DNA from: Leisingera sp. S132
GTDB lineage: Bacteria; Pseudomonadota; Alphaproteobacteria; Rhodobacterales; Rhodobacteraceae
Length of the DNA stretch: 64,000 bases
Assembly (NCBI RefSeq): GCF_025144465.1
Contig: NZ_CP083553.1
Location: forward strand, 3,788,001-3,852,000
Reading direction: 5' to 3'
Part shown: positions 1-8,466 of the stretch, piece after piece
How positions within the stretch are numbered: position 1 is the first letter of the stretch
Layout of the letters: each line of letters begins with the position of its first letter
Translations under genes and position numbers: made by a program
The notes under the pieces: model-generated
Databases searched by the model: none
What the model was told of the DNA's origin: nothing
What the model saw: the letters and a program-made list of their open reading frames with translations, nothing else

Positions 1-1152
1 CTCTTTCCCGCTCTGCTCTGGTCCGCATTTCTGCACCAGATCTATCAAGCCCTCAGGCTCAAGCATGGACCCATCCTCCAACCGTGCTTCGGTGAATCCG
101 TCAGAAAACAGCAGCAACCTATCGCCGTGTTCCATTTTAAATTCTTCCTGGCTGTAGCCGATATCCGGTACTAGGCCGACAGGAACGCCACCTTTGCCAA
201 TGAACTCCATTTCGCCGGACTTACGCAGCAGCAATGGATGCGGATGACCGGCTTGCACCATCTTGACGACCCCGCTGCGAAGATCAGCGATGCAATACGC
301 CATGGTAAAATATTCTTCGATCCCGGTATCGGCAATCAGCCGTGCGTTCAGAAGACTGGCCACCTCTTCCGGCTGGCGCAGGGCATAGAAGCGGTTGAAC
401 CGCTTCTCCATACCAACATTTTGGTCAAAGTAATTGGAGGACAGGTAACCGCCCAAACGCGCTGTCATCATTGCAGAGGTTATGCCGTGGCCAGAAACAT
501 CGATCGAGTAGAAACCGATTCGATTCACTCCTGGGGAGAACATCCCGACCAGATCTCCGCCGATATGGCCGCAAGGTTTCAGCAGCAAACTGACCGTCGA
601 GGACCCAAATTCCTTAGAAAGCTCGGGTACCAGGGATTCTTGGATTTTTCGGGCCTGGATCAAGTCTTTGTCGATAGCGTCATAGACCCGTTGCAACTCG
701 CCCAGGGTTTCCGACACTATGCGGTTCTTCTCAGAAAGCTCCCGCTGCATCCGCAAAATACGCTCGCCGGCGGATATCCTTGCCCGCAATTCATCAGAGC
801 TGACCGGCTTTGTGAGGAAATCATCAGCACCCGCATCAAGCCCTTCAGCGACCTCATTCTTTTCACTCTTGGAGGTCAGCAGAATGAAATAGGCATAGTC
901 CTCGCTTCTGCGGGAGCGGAACGCGCGGCAAAACTCCAGCCCGTTCATTCCTGGCATCATCCAGTCGCTGAGAATCAGATCAGGGGTTTCCTTCTGGCAG
1001 ATTTCCATTGCTGCCTCGCCGCTGTCTGCTTCAACAACATCGAATCCCCATTTCTTGAGAGAAGCCACAAGAATGCGTCTTTGCAGGCGGCTGTCGTCCA
1101 CAACCAGCACACGGCGTATTGATCCGGCCACTGTCTGGTCCTCGTCGTCCAT
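1..1152 (-). CDS. Response regulator with PP2C/SpoIIE-type phosphatase domain (RbaY-like), C-terminus beyond window
   Basis: The reading frame is open from 1152 to the left edge (384 codons, no stop), so the C-terminus is missing. Residues about 14-125 form a receiver domain: the acidic pair DD near 19-20, the phospho-acceptor Asp63 in LILSDWMMPGMNG, and the conserved Lys115 in FLTKPVSS. A charged linker (about 125-165) leads into a PP2C-type serine phosphatase with GGDLVG and YSIDVSGHG metal-binding motifs. Such proteins dephosphorylate a STAS-domain anti-sigma antagonist in partner-switching pathways; RbaY of Rhodobacter capsulatus has this architecture. The ATG at 1152 is chosen; in-frame GTG codons just upstream, near a GAGG, are alternatives. 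It is divergent from an HPt gene. Confidence 0.85.
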   Translation of the reverse strand, partial: MDDEDQTVAGSIRRVLVVDDSRLQRRILVASLKKWGFDVVEADSGEAAMEICQKETPDLILSDWMMPGMNGLEFCRAFRSRRSEDYAYFILLTSKSEKNEVAEGLDAGADDFLTKPVSSDELRARISAGERILRMQRELSEKNRIVSETLGELQRVYDAIDKDLIQARKIQESLVPELSKEFGSSTVSLLLKPCGHIGGDLVGMFSPGVNRIGFYSIDVSGHGITSAMMTARLGGYLSSNYFDQNVGMEKRFNRFYALRQPEEVASLLNARLIADTGIEEYFTMAYCIADLRSGVVKMVQAGHPHPLLLRKSGEMEFIGKGGVPVGLVPDIGYSQEEFKMEHGDRLLLFSDGFTEARLEDGSMLEPEGLIDLVQKCGPEQSGKE

Positions 1153-1338
1153 CGAACTTTCTGGCAGCACCGAAGGCACCTCACAAATGGCAAAATCAGA
1201 AGATCTTGTGATACTATCGGCCCAGAGATTTAACAGGCGGTGAAGCCTAAAATTTGAGCTTTCTACTTTATTTCACCATATTTTTACTGCAAGCAACTTA
1301 AGATGTGCGCACAGCGAAAGATCGTAAGGACGTATCAC

Positions 1339-1662
1339 ATGATTGACTGGCCACGCGTGACAGAGCTGCGCGATGAGGTAGGCGCCGAAGATTTTGGGGA
1401 AGTCGTCGACATTTTTCTGGAAGAAGTCGAAGAAGTCATTGGCAAGCTGGAAGGCGGCAACCGCGGACAGCTGGAACAAGACCTGCACTTTCTGAAAGGC
1501 AGCGCTCTCAACCTTGGATTTGAAGAGTTTTCCTCAATGTGCCTGGACGGCGAGCGGAGGTCCGCACAGGGGGAAGCAGAAGGCGTCGACGTTGCCGCCA
1601 TCATCGCCAATTTCCAAGCTTCCAAGTCCGCTTTTCTGACTGGTCTGTCCGAAAAGTTCTGA
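1339..1662 (+). CDS. Histidine phosphotransfer (HPt) domain protein
   Basis: This 107-residue protein is almost entirely one HPt domain. The phospho-accepting histidine is His50 in the motif HFLKGSALNLGF, which matches the HPt signature H-x-x-K-G-x-x. HPt proteins pass phosphate between hybrid kinases and response regulators. The start at 1339 has a good ribosome binding site (AAGGA, 8 bases upstream); a start at 1303 is open but lacks one. It faces away from the receiver-phosphatase gene across 186 bases, so the two may share regulation and the phosphatase receiver is a natural candidate partner. The cognate kinase is not in this window. Confidence 0.85.
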   Translation: MIDWPRVTELRDEVGAEDFGEVVDIFLEEVEEVIGKLEGGNRGQLEQDLHFLKGSALNLGFEEFSSMCLDGERRSAQGEAEGVDVAAIIANFQASKSAFLTGLSEKF

Positions 1663-1675
1663 TCCCCGCGCTGGG

Positions 1676-2902
1676 TCAGATGACAAACTGCGCCAGTGTC
1701 TCATCTCGGGTGATATCCGTGTAGGTCATGCCCGCAGCATCAAGACGCGCAAACAGCTGCTCAAAGTTCTCGGGCCGCTTGGTTTCGATCCCGATTAGAA
1801 CAGAACCGAAATTGCGCGCCGACTTTTTCATGTACTCAAAGCGGGCAATATCATCCTCAGGCCCCAGAATGCCAAGGAATTCTTTCAACGCTCCCGGCCG
1901 CTGCGGCAGCCGCAGAATGAAATACTTCTTGACCCCGGAATAGCGCTGCGCCCGCTCCTTGACCTCAGGCAGGCGTTCGAAATCGAAGTTTCCGCCGGAG
2001 GTTACGCAAACCACGGTTTTGCCGCGGATCCAGGAGCGCACATCCTGCAGCGCCTCAACTGACAGCGCTCCGGCCGGCTCCAGCACAATGCCTTCGACAT
2101 TCAGCATTTCTATGATGGTCGCGCAGATCCGGTCTTCAGAGATCGCCAGCACGTCCGGCAGTGGCACGTTCTTCAATATATCGAAAGGCATATCACCAAT
2201 CCGGCCCACCGCTGCGCCATCTACGAAGGTGTCCACAGTGTCCAAAGGCACAGGCTTGCCTGCTGCCAGCGCCGCCCGAAGGCAGGCGCCGCCGTCCGGC
2301 TCCACAAACAGGCTGTGCACCTCTTCACCGAACCACGACGACACGCCTGCAGACATCCCTCCACCGCCGACCGGCAACAGCACATGATCAGGCGCCTTGC
2401 CTAATTGTTCCTCAATCTCAACCGCGATGGAGGCCTGGCCTTCGATTACATCGGCATCGTCAAAGGGAGACAGGAAATGCCCGCCCTCCTGCGCGCACCA
2501 TTCCTGCGCGGCAGCCAAGCAGACGTCGAAATAGTCGCCGACCAGGTGGATTTCGATATTGTCGCCGCCGAACATCCGGGTCTTCTGGATTTTCTGCTGC
2601 GGCGTGGTAACCGGCATGAAGATCACCCCGCGCCTTCCCATGTGGCGGCACATGAAGGCGACGCCTTGCGCGTGGTTGCCAGCTGAGGCGCAGACAAACA
2701 GCTCCTGATCCGGCTGCTTGCGCATCGCGTTCATGGCGCCGCGTATCTTGTAGGAGCGGACCGGGCTCAAATCCTCGCGCTTGAGGTAGATGTCGGCGCC
2801 GAAGCGTTCGGACAAATGCACGTTGCGCTGCAAGGGTGTTGCAGGGAACACATCGCGCATCGCCTGTTCAGCGGCGCGGGCTTGGGTCTTGAAATCGCTC
2901 AT
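1676..2902 (-). CDS. ilvA: Threonine dehydratase (threonine ammonia-lyase), biosynthetic type
   Basis: The protein (408 residues) deaminates L-threonine to 2-oxobutanoate, the first committed step of isoleucine synthesis. The PLP-binding lysine is Lys52 in VRSYKIRGAM, the phosphate-binding glycine loop is GGGGMSAG, and a serine-rich SGGNFD loop follows. The C-terminus (about 325-405) is a single ACT-like regulatory region, making this the shorter bacterial form rather than the two-ACT E. coli type. The ATG at 2902 follows AAGGATGC; an 18-residue upstream extension is open but unlike the family. It is convergent with the HPt gene, 13 bases away. Confidence 0.93.
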   Translation of the reverse strand: MSDFKTQARAAEQAMRDVFPATPLQRNVHLSERFGADIYLKREDLSPVRSYKIRGAMNAMRKQPDQELFVCASAGNHAQGVAFMCRHMGRRGVIFMPVTTPQQKIQKTRMFGGDNIEIHLVGDYFDVCLAAAQEWCAQEGGHFLSPFDDADVIEGQASIAVEIEEQLGKAPDHVLLPVGGGGMSAGVSSWFGEEVHSLFVEPDGGACLRAALAAGKPVPLDTVDTFVDGAAVGRIGDMPFDILKNVPLPDVLAISEDRICATIIEMLNVEGIVLEPAGALSVEALQDVRSWIRGKTVVCVTSGGNFDFERLPEVKERAQRYSGVKKYFILRLPQRPGALKEFLGILGPEDDIARFEYMKKSARNFGSVLIGIETKRPENFEQLFARLDAAGMTYTDITRDETLAQFVI

Positions 2903-2974
2903 GCATCCTTCAGTGGCGCATGCCCGCGCCCAAGGCAAGGGGCGGGTGCGAAGCATACATAAGAATACTGGAAA

Positions 2975-3739
2975 TCAGATCGGACGGCCTTCGACATAGT
3001 GGCCATAGAACGTGGTCAGGACGCTGGCGCTTACCAAGGACAACATAAGCATCGCCACAAAGACGATAATTGCACCGATAACCGGGATCAGCAGCAGCAC
3101 TGCCGCCGCAAGCTGAACTAAAAGCTGAAACGCAACCATAATCAGGAAGAGCATAATGATTGTCACATTAGCCCCTGCAGTCGCGTTCCATGCTTCTCTC
3201 AGTTTCAAAGGCTTGCCAATTGCCGCAGCCGGCAGCACCGGCACCAACCGGTACATCGCAACCAGCACAGCCAGGTAAGCGACAACCATGCCAATGATCG
3301 AAACTACCGGCGACACGGCGGAAACTGCCATGATGAACAACATGACAGGTATCATCATGGCAAAAGCGACCAGAAGCATCAGCAAGCCATGCCCAAAATA
3401 GGACAGCATACGATCAAACCGGAAAGCCGGCACCCAGCCGGACGGGTATTCTTCAAGCAGAACAAACCGATGCCAGGACACGACGATCCACAACATCGTA
3501 ATCATGATCAAAAGCCAGAACACAATAACCCCGCCAGCGAAGCTGCCAGAGTTCTCCACCAACATCTTTTCCATTACAGCCTGATCAGAAAATGCCGAGA
3601 AGCTCAGGCCTACTGTTGCTCCCAGTGCGAGCAACACTCCAAAGGCAATCGCCGCTGGGACCAAAGCGATCTGAACAGCCTCCCTCAAGTTACGGAAAAC
3701 CATCGCAAGTGAATGGGCAAATATCGACCACGCTTTCAT
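2975..3739 (-). CDS. Polytopic integral membrane protein of unknown function
   Basis: The 254-residue product has about six hydrophobic segments (near residues 25-45, 70-90, 125-150, 155-175, 195-220, 225-250) separated by short loops. The N-terminus (MKAWSIFAHSLAMVFRNLRE) is amphipathic and looks like a membrane-surface helix. I recognise no catalytic motif. It resembles the broad class of small bacterial membrane proteins with six helices and no assigned role. The start at 3739 follows GAGGA with 8-base spacing. It stands between ilvA and argG, 72 bases upstream of ilvA on the same strand. Confidence 0.75.
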   Translation of the reverse strand: MKAWSIFAHSLAMVFRNLREAVQIALVPAAIAFGVLLALGATVGLSFSAFSDQAVMEKMLVENSGSFAGGVIVFWLLIMITMLWIVVSWHRFVLLEEYPSGWVPAFRFDRMLSYFGHGLLMLLVAFAMMIPVMLFIMAVSAVSPVVSIIGMVVAYLAVLVAMYRLVPVLPAAAIGKPLKLREAWNATAGANVTIIMLFLIMVAFQLLVQLAAAVLLLIPVIGAIIVFVAMLMLSLVSASVLTTFYGHYVEGRPI

Positions 3740-3876
3740 CTCAGCCGTCCTCAAATCTACATTGAAAAATCGACCGCAAGCTATGCACAATCATCCGCGT
3801 TGAAAACCCCGGAAAACCTTGCCCTTGCGGCCAAAACCCGTTACGCCGCAGGCGTTCTGACCTGAGAGGGAATTCC

Positions 3877-5103
3877 ATGTCCGCGCCCAAGAAAGTTGTG
3901 CTCGCCTATTCCGGCGGCCTCGACACCTCGATCATCCTGAAATGGCTGCAGACCGAATACGGCTGCGAAGTTGTCACGTTCACCGCCGACCTAGGCCAGG
4001 GTGAAGAGCTGGAGCCCGCCCGTAAGAAAGCGGAAATGCTGGGCATCAAACCGGAAAACATCTTCATCGAAGATGTGCGCGAGGAATTTGTCCGCGATTT
4101 CGTCTTCCCAATGTTCCGCGCCAACGCGGTTTATGAAGGCCTCTACCTGCTGGGTACCTCCATCGCCCGTCCGCTGATCTCGAAACGTCTGGTTGAGATT
4201 GCAGAGGCCACCGGCGCCGACGCGGTTGCCCATGGTGCCACCGGCAAAGGCAACGACCAGGTCCGTTTCGAACTGGCAGCCTATGCGCTGAACCCTGATA
4301 TCAAGGTGATCGCACCCTGGCGTGAATGGGACCTGTCCTCGCGCACCAAGCTGCTGGAGTTCGCCGAGGCACACCAGATCCCGATCGCCAAGGACAAGCG
4401 CGGCGAGGCTCCTTTCTCGGTCGACGCCAACCTGCTGCACACTTCCTCCGAGGGAAAGGTGCTGGAGGATCCGGCGGAAATGGCGCCCGACTATGTCTAC
4501 CAGCGCACCGTCCACCCCGAAGAAGCGCCGGACACCCCGGAATTCATCGAGATCACCTTTGAAAAGGGCGATCCGGTTGCCATCAACGGCGAGGCGATGA
4601 GCCCGGCTACCATTCTGACCGAGCTTAACGAATACGGCCGCAAACACGGCATCGGCCGCCTCGACCTGGTCGAAGGCCGATTTGTCGGCATGAAATCCCG
4701 CGGCATCTACGAAACCCCGGGTGGCACAATCATGCTGGAAGCCCACCGCGGCATCGAGTCCATCACCATGGACCGCGGCGCAATGCACCTGAAGGACCAG
4801 CTGATGCCGCAATACGCGGAGCTGATCTACAACGGCTTCTGGTATTCCCCTGAGCGTGAAATGCTGCAAGCCGCGATCGACGCGAGCCAGAAACATGTCT
4901 CCGGCACCGTGCGCGTGAAGCTCTACAAAGGCTCGGTAAACACCGTTGGCCGCTGGTCCGAAAACTCGCTCTACTCCGAGGCGCATGTGACCTTTGAAGA
5001 AGATGCCGGCGCCTACGACCAGAAAGATGCAGCAGGCTTCATTCAGCTGAATGCCCTGCGTCTCAAACTGCTGGCTGCCCGCGAGCGCCGCATCAAGAAG
5101 TGA
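3877..5103 (+). CDS. argG: Argininosuccinate synthase
   Basis: The 408-residue enzyme joins citrulline and aspartate with ATP to give argininosuccinate in arginine synthesis. The N-terminal nucleotide-binding motif AYSGGLDTS (about residues 10-18) is the PP-loop pyrophosphatase signature, and [13 protein letters not shown] and APWREWD are family-specific blocks. Length fits the type I family. The final TGA overlaps the GTG start of the next gene by four bases, implying co-translation. There are 137 bases between this start and the divergent membrane-protein gene, where its promoter must lie. Confidence 0.97.
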   Translation: MSAPKKVVLAYSGGLDTSIILKWLQTEYGCEVVTFTADLGQGEELEPARKKAEMLGIKPENIFIEDVREEFVRDFVFPMFRANAVYEGLYLLGTSIARPLISKRLVEIAEATGADAVAHGATGKGNDQVRFELAAYALNPDIKVIAPWREWDLSSRTKLLEFAEAHQIPIAKDKRGEAPFSVDANLLHTSSEGKVLEDPAEMAPDYVYQRTVHPEEAPDTPEFIEITFEKGDPVAINGEAMSPATILTELNEYGRKHGIGRLDLVEGRFVGMKSRGIYETPGGTIMLEAHRGIESITMDRGAMHLKDQLMPQYAELIYNGFWYSPEREMLQAAIDASQKHVSGTVRVKLYKGSVNTVGRWSENSLYSEAHVTFEEDAGAYDQKDAAGFIQLNALRLKLLAARERRIKK

Positions 5104-5564
5104 GCGACCAAGACGGCATAGACGGCGAATTCGAGGACGATTTCGCGGAAGAGCTGGACATGTTCGTCGAAGCGCAGGACACCGTTTGGGCGGCAGTTCT
5201 GAGTGAACTGTCTGAAGGTCAAAAGACGAGCCACTGGATGTGGTTCGTCTTTCCCCAACTTGCTGAACTTGGCCGGTCCCATATGGCGCAACTTTATGGT
5301 ATCGAAGATCTGACCGAAGCCACAGCTTATTTAAACCATGAGGTACTGCGCGCCCGACTAGTTGAGGTCAGCAAACTGATGCTGACGCATCAGGGTGAGG
5401 ATGCCGAACAGATTATCGGCAGCATCGACGCCAAGAAACTGCGCTCCTCAATGACGCTGTTTGCCGCCGTCCCCGGCGCGCCGACAGAATTCCAGCAGGT
5501 TCTGGATGTTTTTTATGGCGGCCAGCCATGCCCGCTGACGAAGGCTGCGCTTGCCGCTGCGTAA
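5100..5564 (+). CDS. DUF1810 family protein
   Basis: The 154-residue protein has the features of the DUF1810 family: an early F-V-E-A-Q-D-T segment, [17 protein letters not shown] (about residues 45-61) and a C-terminal block beginning [10 protein letters not shown]. The function is unknown. The start is a GTG at 5100 overlapping the argG stop (GTGA), so its translation probably depends on argG translation. The first 20 residues are strongly acidic. Nothing ties it to arginine metabolism beyond this coupling. Confidence 0.8.
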   Translation: MSDQDGIDGEFEDDFAEELDMFVEAQDTVWAAVLSELSEGQKTSHWMWFVFPQLAELGRSHMAQLYGIEDLTEATAYLNHEVLRARLVEVSKLMLTHQGEDAEQIIGSIDAKKLRSSMTLFAAVPGAPTEFQQVLDVFYGGQPCPLTKAALAAA

Positions 5565-5643
5565 TCCCTTCACCTTTCCTGCGGTCAACCTTGTTCGGCA
5601 TCCCACCTCTGCCTAACCCTCTTGCAAAATCAAGGAGGACAAG

Positions 5644-5928
5644 ATGGCATTGGAGGAAATTGCAGCAGGCATCCGTGATGGCCTGACCGGGAAGAGCTTC
5701 GACGGGTCACTGAAATTCGATTGCGGAACGGACGGTGTGATTGTCCTGTCGAACGGAAGCGCCAGCACAGATCACCGCGAAACAGATTGCACGCTGCGGC
5801 TGTCGGCTGAAAATCTGAAAAAGCTGCTGACCGGAAACCTCAATCCGATGACCGCCGTCATGATGGGCAAGATCAAGATTTCCGGCGATATGGGCGTTGC
5901 CATGAAACTGAGCAAGCTGATCAGCTGA
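5644..5928 (+). CDS. SCP2 sterol-binding domain protein
   Basis: This 94-residue protein is a stand-alone SCP2 domain, a small hydrophobic-pocket fold that binds lipids. Typical features are the D-G-x-I/V-V-L-S-N-G strand region, the DCTLRLSAENLKKLLTGNLNPM segment near residues 45-65, and the terminal MGKIKISGDMGVAMKLSKL block. A strong ribosome binding site (AAGGAGGA) precedes the ATG. In Rhodobacteraceae such proteins are common near fatty-acid genes, but here the neighbours give no clue. It ends 68 bases before the convergent sulfotransferase-like gene. Confidence 0.88.
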   Translation: MALEEIAAGIRDGLTGKSFDGSLKFDCGTDGVIVLSNGSASTDHRETDCTLRLSAENLKKLLTGNLNPMTAVMMGKIKISGDMGVAMKLSKLIS

Positions 5929-5996
5929 TCCAATTTCGGGCGGCAGGTTTCCGGAGCTGAGCACCGCAGGCACGAGGCGCATCTCCCTTCAGCCCA

Positions 5997-6710
5997 TCAG
6001 ATTTTGGCCGCCTTCATTTGTTCGTAAAAGGGCATCGCTGCCTGCAAGACAGGCTGCAACTCTTCCGGCACGTCCGGCAAGGGGCCCTCGGGACCAGCGA
6101 ATCCGGTAGAGGTCCAGACAGCGCCATACCAATGGGCAGCCCAGACCCCGTCGTCCTTGTGGCCGCCTTTCGGCCAGTTCAGCATCTTCGGCGAATACGG
6201 CATTCCAATCTTCTCGCACAGCTGCTCCAGCTTGGCGGCCGGATCTTCGCGGATGTCATGGCTGTCCACCACTACCGGCACCTGACCCCAACTTCGCAGC
6301 AAATCAAACAGCTCCGCCTGCTGGCGGAAGCCGATGTCCTCCAGCGTCGGGTTCTCCCGTTTCGCGGCATAAGACGCAATCACTCGCGCCGGATGGCGGA
6401 TCAGAAAAACGTTGGTGACATCCCGCAACCATTCCCGCGGAACCCCTGGGATCATGTGCTGGGTCATATGTTTCTGGTAATAGAACGGCTTCGCCGCCGG
6501 CACGGGCCCCAGCAGCGCCTGCGCCACGGCCTCAGGATCCTGGGGCTGGCTTTCCAGGATTTCCGCGCGCATCGGATGGTCGAGATCCGTCATCGCCAGA
6601 TAAGCCGCGTAAAACGGCTCATCCGCAACGGCGCAATCGCCGCGGTTGCCGAACGCATACATCATTGCCGTCGACAGGTTTCGCGGCCCGGACCACATGG
6701 CTATCCTCAT
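5997..6710 (-). CDS. Sulfotransferase-like P-loop protein
   Basis: The 237-residue protein starts with a 5'-PSB-loop-like motif (MWSGPRNLSTAMMYAFG) and has the later VFLIRHPARVIASYAAKR block, both typical of PAPS-dependent sulfotransferases. The substrate is unknown. The ATG at 6710 overlaps the aminotransferase stop as TGATG, with GGGAG 8 bases upstream, so the two are translationally coupled; a GTG at 6719 is an alternative start. As I recall, plants carry a two-domain protein joining a P-loop/sulfotransferase region to a class IV aminotransferase, which would support a shared function for this pair. Confidence 0.78.
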   Translation of the reverse strand: MRIAMWSGPRNLSTAMMYAFGNRGDCAVADEPFYAAYLAMTDLDHPMRAEILESQPQDPEAVAQALLGPVPAAKPFYYQKHMTQHMIPGVPREWLRDVTNVFLIRHPARVIASYAAKRENPTLEDIGFRQQAELFDLLRSWGQVPVVVDSHDIREDPAAKLEQLCEKIGMPYSPKMLNWPKGGHKDDGVWAAHWYGAVWTSTGFAGPEGPLPDVPEELQPVLQAAMPFYEQMKAAKI

Positions 6711-7618
6711 CAGGCGCACTCCCTTTCGATCAGCTCTTTGTAGAGACTGCGGATGCGCTCTGTCACCGGGCCCATTTGCCCCTCACCGATCTGGCGGCCA
6801 TCAATGCTGCCCACCGGTGTCTGCGCGCCAAAGGTCCCGGTTAGAAACGCCTCGTCCGCACCGTAGGTGTCCACCAGAGAGTAGTTTCTCTCATAGACCG
6901 GGATGCCGTTGTCACGGCAAAGTTCGATCACTTTCTGCCGGGTAATACCGTTCATGCAGTAATCTCCGGTTGAGGTCCAAACCTCTCCCTTGCGTACAAT
7001 GAAAAAGTTGCAGGCGTTGGTCGTGTTCACAAAACCATTCACGTCCAGCATCAGTGCCTCATCCGCGCCGGCCTTCTCCGCCGCAATGCAGGCGAGGATG
7101 CAGTTCAGCTTGGAATGGGAGTTAAGCTTTGGATCCTGGGTCATCGGCAGCCCGCGGAGATGCGGTACTGTCGCCAGTGTAATCGGGCGCGGCAGATTAG
7201 GGCGGGAATGCTCCATGATAATGGTCATGGTCGGGCCCTGGCGCGACAGCGAAGGATGCTGGAACGGCCGGGTCTTCACTCCACGCGTTACCATCAGCCG
7301 GGCATGAGCGTCCGTTGTCATCTCATTGGACTTTTGTGTTTCTAACAAGGCGTTTTTGACACCATCCTGATCTAGCCCAATGTCCAGATCAATGGCCTTG
7401 GCGGCTTCAAACAACCGGTCCATGTGCTCATCCAGAAACGCCCAGGTCCCGTTGTATAGACGCAACCCCTCCCACACGCCATCACCGAGCATGAAGCCAC
7501 TGTCATACACACTGACCTTAGCCTCGGCCTTCGGTACAATTTCACCATTCAGATAAATCAGGATCTCTTCGTTTCTTTGATCTTCTTCGGCCTGGTGGGT
7601 GCTCATCTTGTCGGTCAT
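6710..7618 (-). CDS. Class IV PLP-dependent aminotransferase (branched-chain/D-amino-acid type)
   Basis: The 302-residue protein has the fold-type IV signature: VYDSGFMLGDGVWEGLRLYNG near residue 40, the PLP lysine in NSHSKLNCILA, and EALMLDVNGFVNTTNACNFF followed by GITRQ. The family transfers amino groups between branched-chain or D-amino acids and 2-oxo acids, or acts as 4-amino-4-deoxychorismate lyase; the substrate cannot be fixed from sequence. The ATG at 7618 has an excellent site (AAGGAGGATCCC). It is translationally coupled to the sulfotransferase-like gene downstream, which is an unusual partner for a branched-chain aminotransferase. Confidence 0.85.
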   Translation of the reverse strand: MTDKMSTHQAEEDQRNEEILIYLNGEIVPKAEAKVSVYDSGFMLGDGVWEGLRLYNGTWAFLDEHMDRLFEAAKAIDLDIGLDQDGVKNALLETQKSNEMTTDAHARLMVTRGVKTRPFQHPSLSRQGPTMTIIMEHSRPNLPRPITLATVPHLRGLPMTQDPKLNSHSKLNCILACIAAEKAGADEALMLDVNGFVNTTNACNFFIVRKGEVWTSTGDYCMNGITRQKVIELCRDNGIPVYERNYSLVDTYGADEAFLTGTFGAQTPVGSIDGRQIGEGQMGPVTERIRSLYKELIERECA

Positions 7619-7766
7619 GGGATCCTCCTTGGCCGGCACGTTATTGATACTGGATCCGGAATCCAAACGATAACGTGCTGTCACCAGTCCGTGAAATCCT
7701 GACTTGCCGGGTTGAGAGTTTGCCCTGCAGGCCACAGGCTGGCAGCAAGTCATCATGGAGTCGGAA

Positions 7767-8432
7767 ATGCGGGTTCTGGAGAAACTGAAACCTTTCGTAC
7801 TGACCAGCCTGATCGCTGTTGGCCTCGTTGCACATGGCAATCCGGTGCAAGCGCAGTCTTCTGCGGTTCTGACTGTTGCCGGCGGCTGTTTCTGGTGCGT
7901 CGAAAGCGATTTCGAAAGTGTGCCAGGCGTCATCGAAGCCGTTTCAGGCTACACCGGGGGAACGACACAGGATCCCACTTATAAGGACGTTACCGGCGGC
8001 GGAACGGGACATTTTGAGGCCGTTCAAATTACATTCGACCCCACCAAAGTCTCCCGCAAACGGCTGCTGGAATTATTTTTCCGATCGGTTGATCCGACCG
8101 ACTCAGGTGGCCAGTTTTGTGACCGCGGGGACAGCTACCGCACCGCGATTTTTGTCTCTAACTCGGAAGAAAATGCACTGGCGAGAGAGGTAACGGCCGA
8201 GGCACAGCACGCCTTGGGGCAGAAAATCGTCACCCCAATTCTGGCAGCCCAAACATTTTACAAAGCGGAAGATTACCACCAGGACTATTACAAGGGTCAA
8301 AGCCTGGTGTTTACGCGGTTTGGCCCCAAACGGCAGGCAGAAGCTTACAAGCGCTACCGCCAAGCGTGCGGGCGGGACGCCAGGGTGGCAAAGCTTTGGG
8401 GCAGCGCAGCCTCCTTTGCAAAGGGACACTGA
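7767..8432 (+). CDS. msrA: Peptide methionine sulfoxide reductase A, exported form
   Basis: The 221-residue enzyme reduces the S-epimer of methionine sulfoxide in proteins. The catalytic Cys lies in GGCFWCVESDFE, preceded by an N-terminal hydrophobic stretch (LTSLIAVGLVAHGNPVQAQS) that looks like a cleavable signal peptide with an AQA-type site. Many MsrA enzymes are cytoplasmic, so this one probably works in the periplasm. The block GHFEAVQITFDP and the later FYKAEDYHQDYYKG are family hallmarks, and a C-terminal cysteine (YRQACGRD) may be resolving. The ATG at 7767 is preferred for its GGAG at 6 bases; an ATG at 7755 lacks one. No MsrB is fused or adjacent. Confidence 0.92.
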   Translation: MRVLEKLKPFVLTSLIAVGLVAHGNPVQAQSSAVLTVAGGCFWCVESDFESVPGVIEAVSGYTGGTTQDPTYKDVTGGGTGHFEAVQITFDPTKVSRKRLLELFFRSVDPTDSGGQFCDRGDSYRTAIFVSNSEENALAREVTAEAQHALGQKIVTPILAAQTFYKAEDYHQDYYKGQSLVFTRFGPKRQAEAYKRYRQACGRDARVAKLWGSAASFAKGH

Positions 8433-8436
8433 GGCC

Positions 8437-8466
8437 AAGCCGCCCTGATTTAAAACCGGGCGGCTT
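8437..8466. terminator. Bidirectional hairpin between convergent msrA and ribokinase-type genes
   Basis: A perfect 9-base-pair stem (AAGCCGCCC / GGGCGGCTT) with a 12-base loop lies between the two convergent genes and overlaps the last codons of the kinase gene. There is no long T tract, but the position and symmetry suggest it ends transcripts from both sides. Confidence 0.6.

Noticed and set aside
3991-4986. A 331-codon frame antisense to argG
   Set aside because: Same reason: shadow of a conserved gene, without motif or ribosome site.
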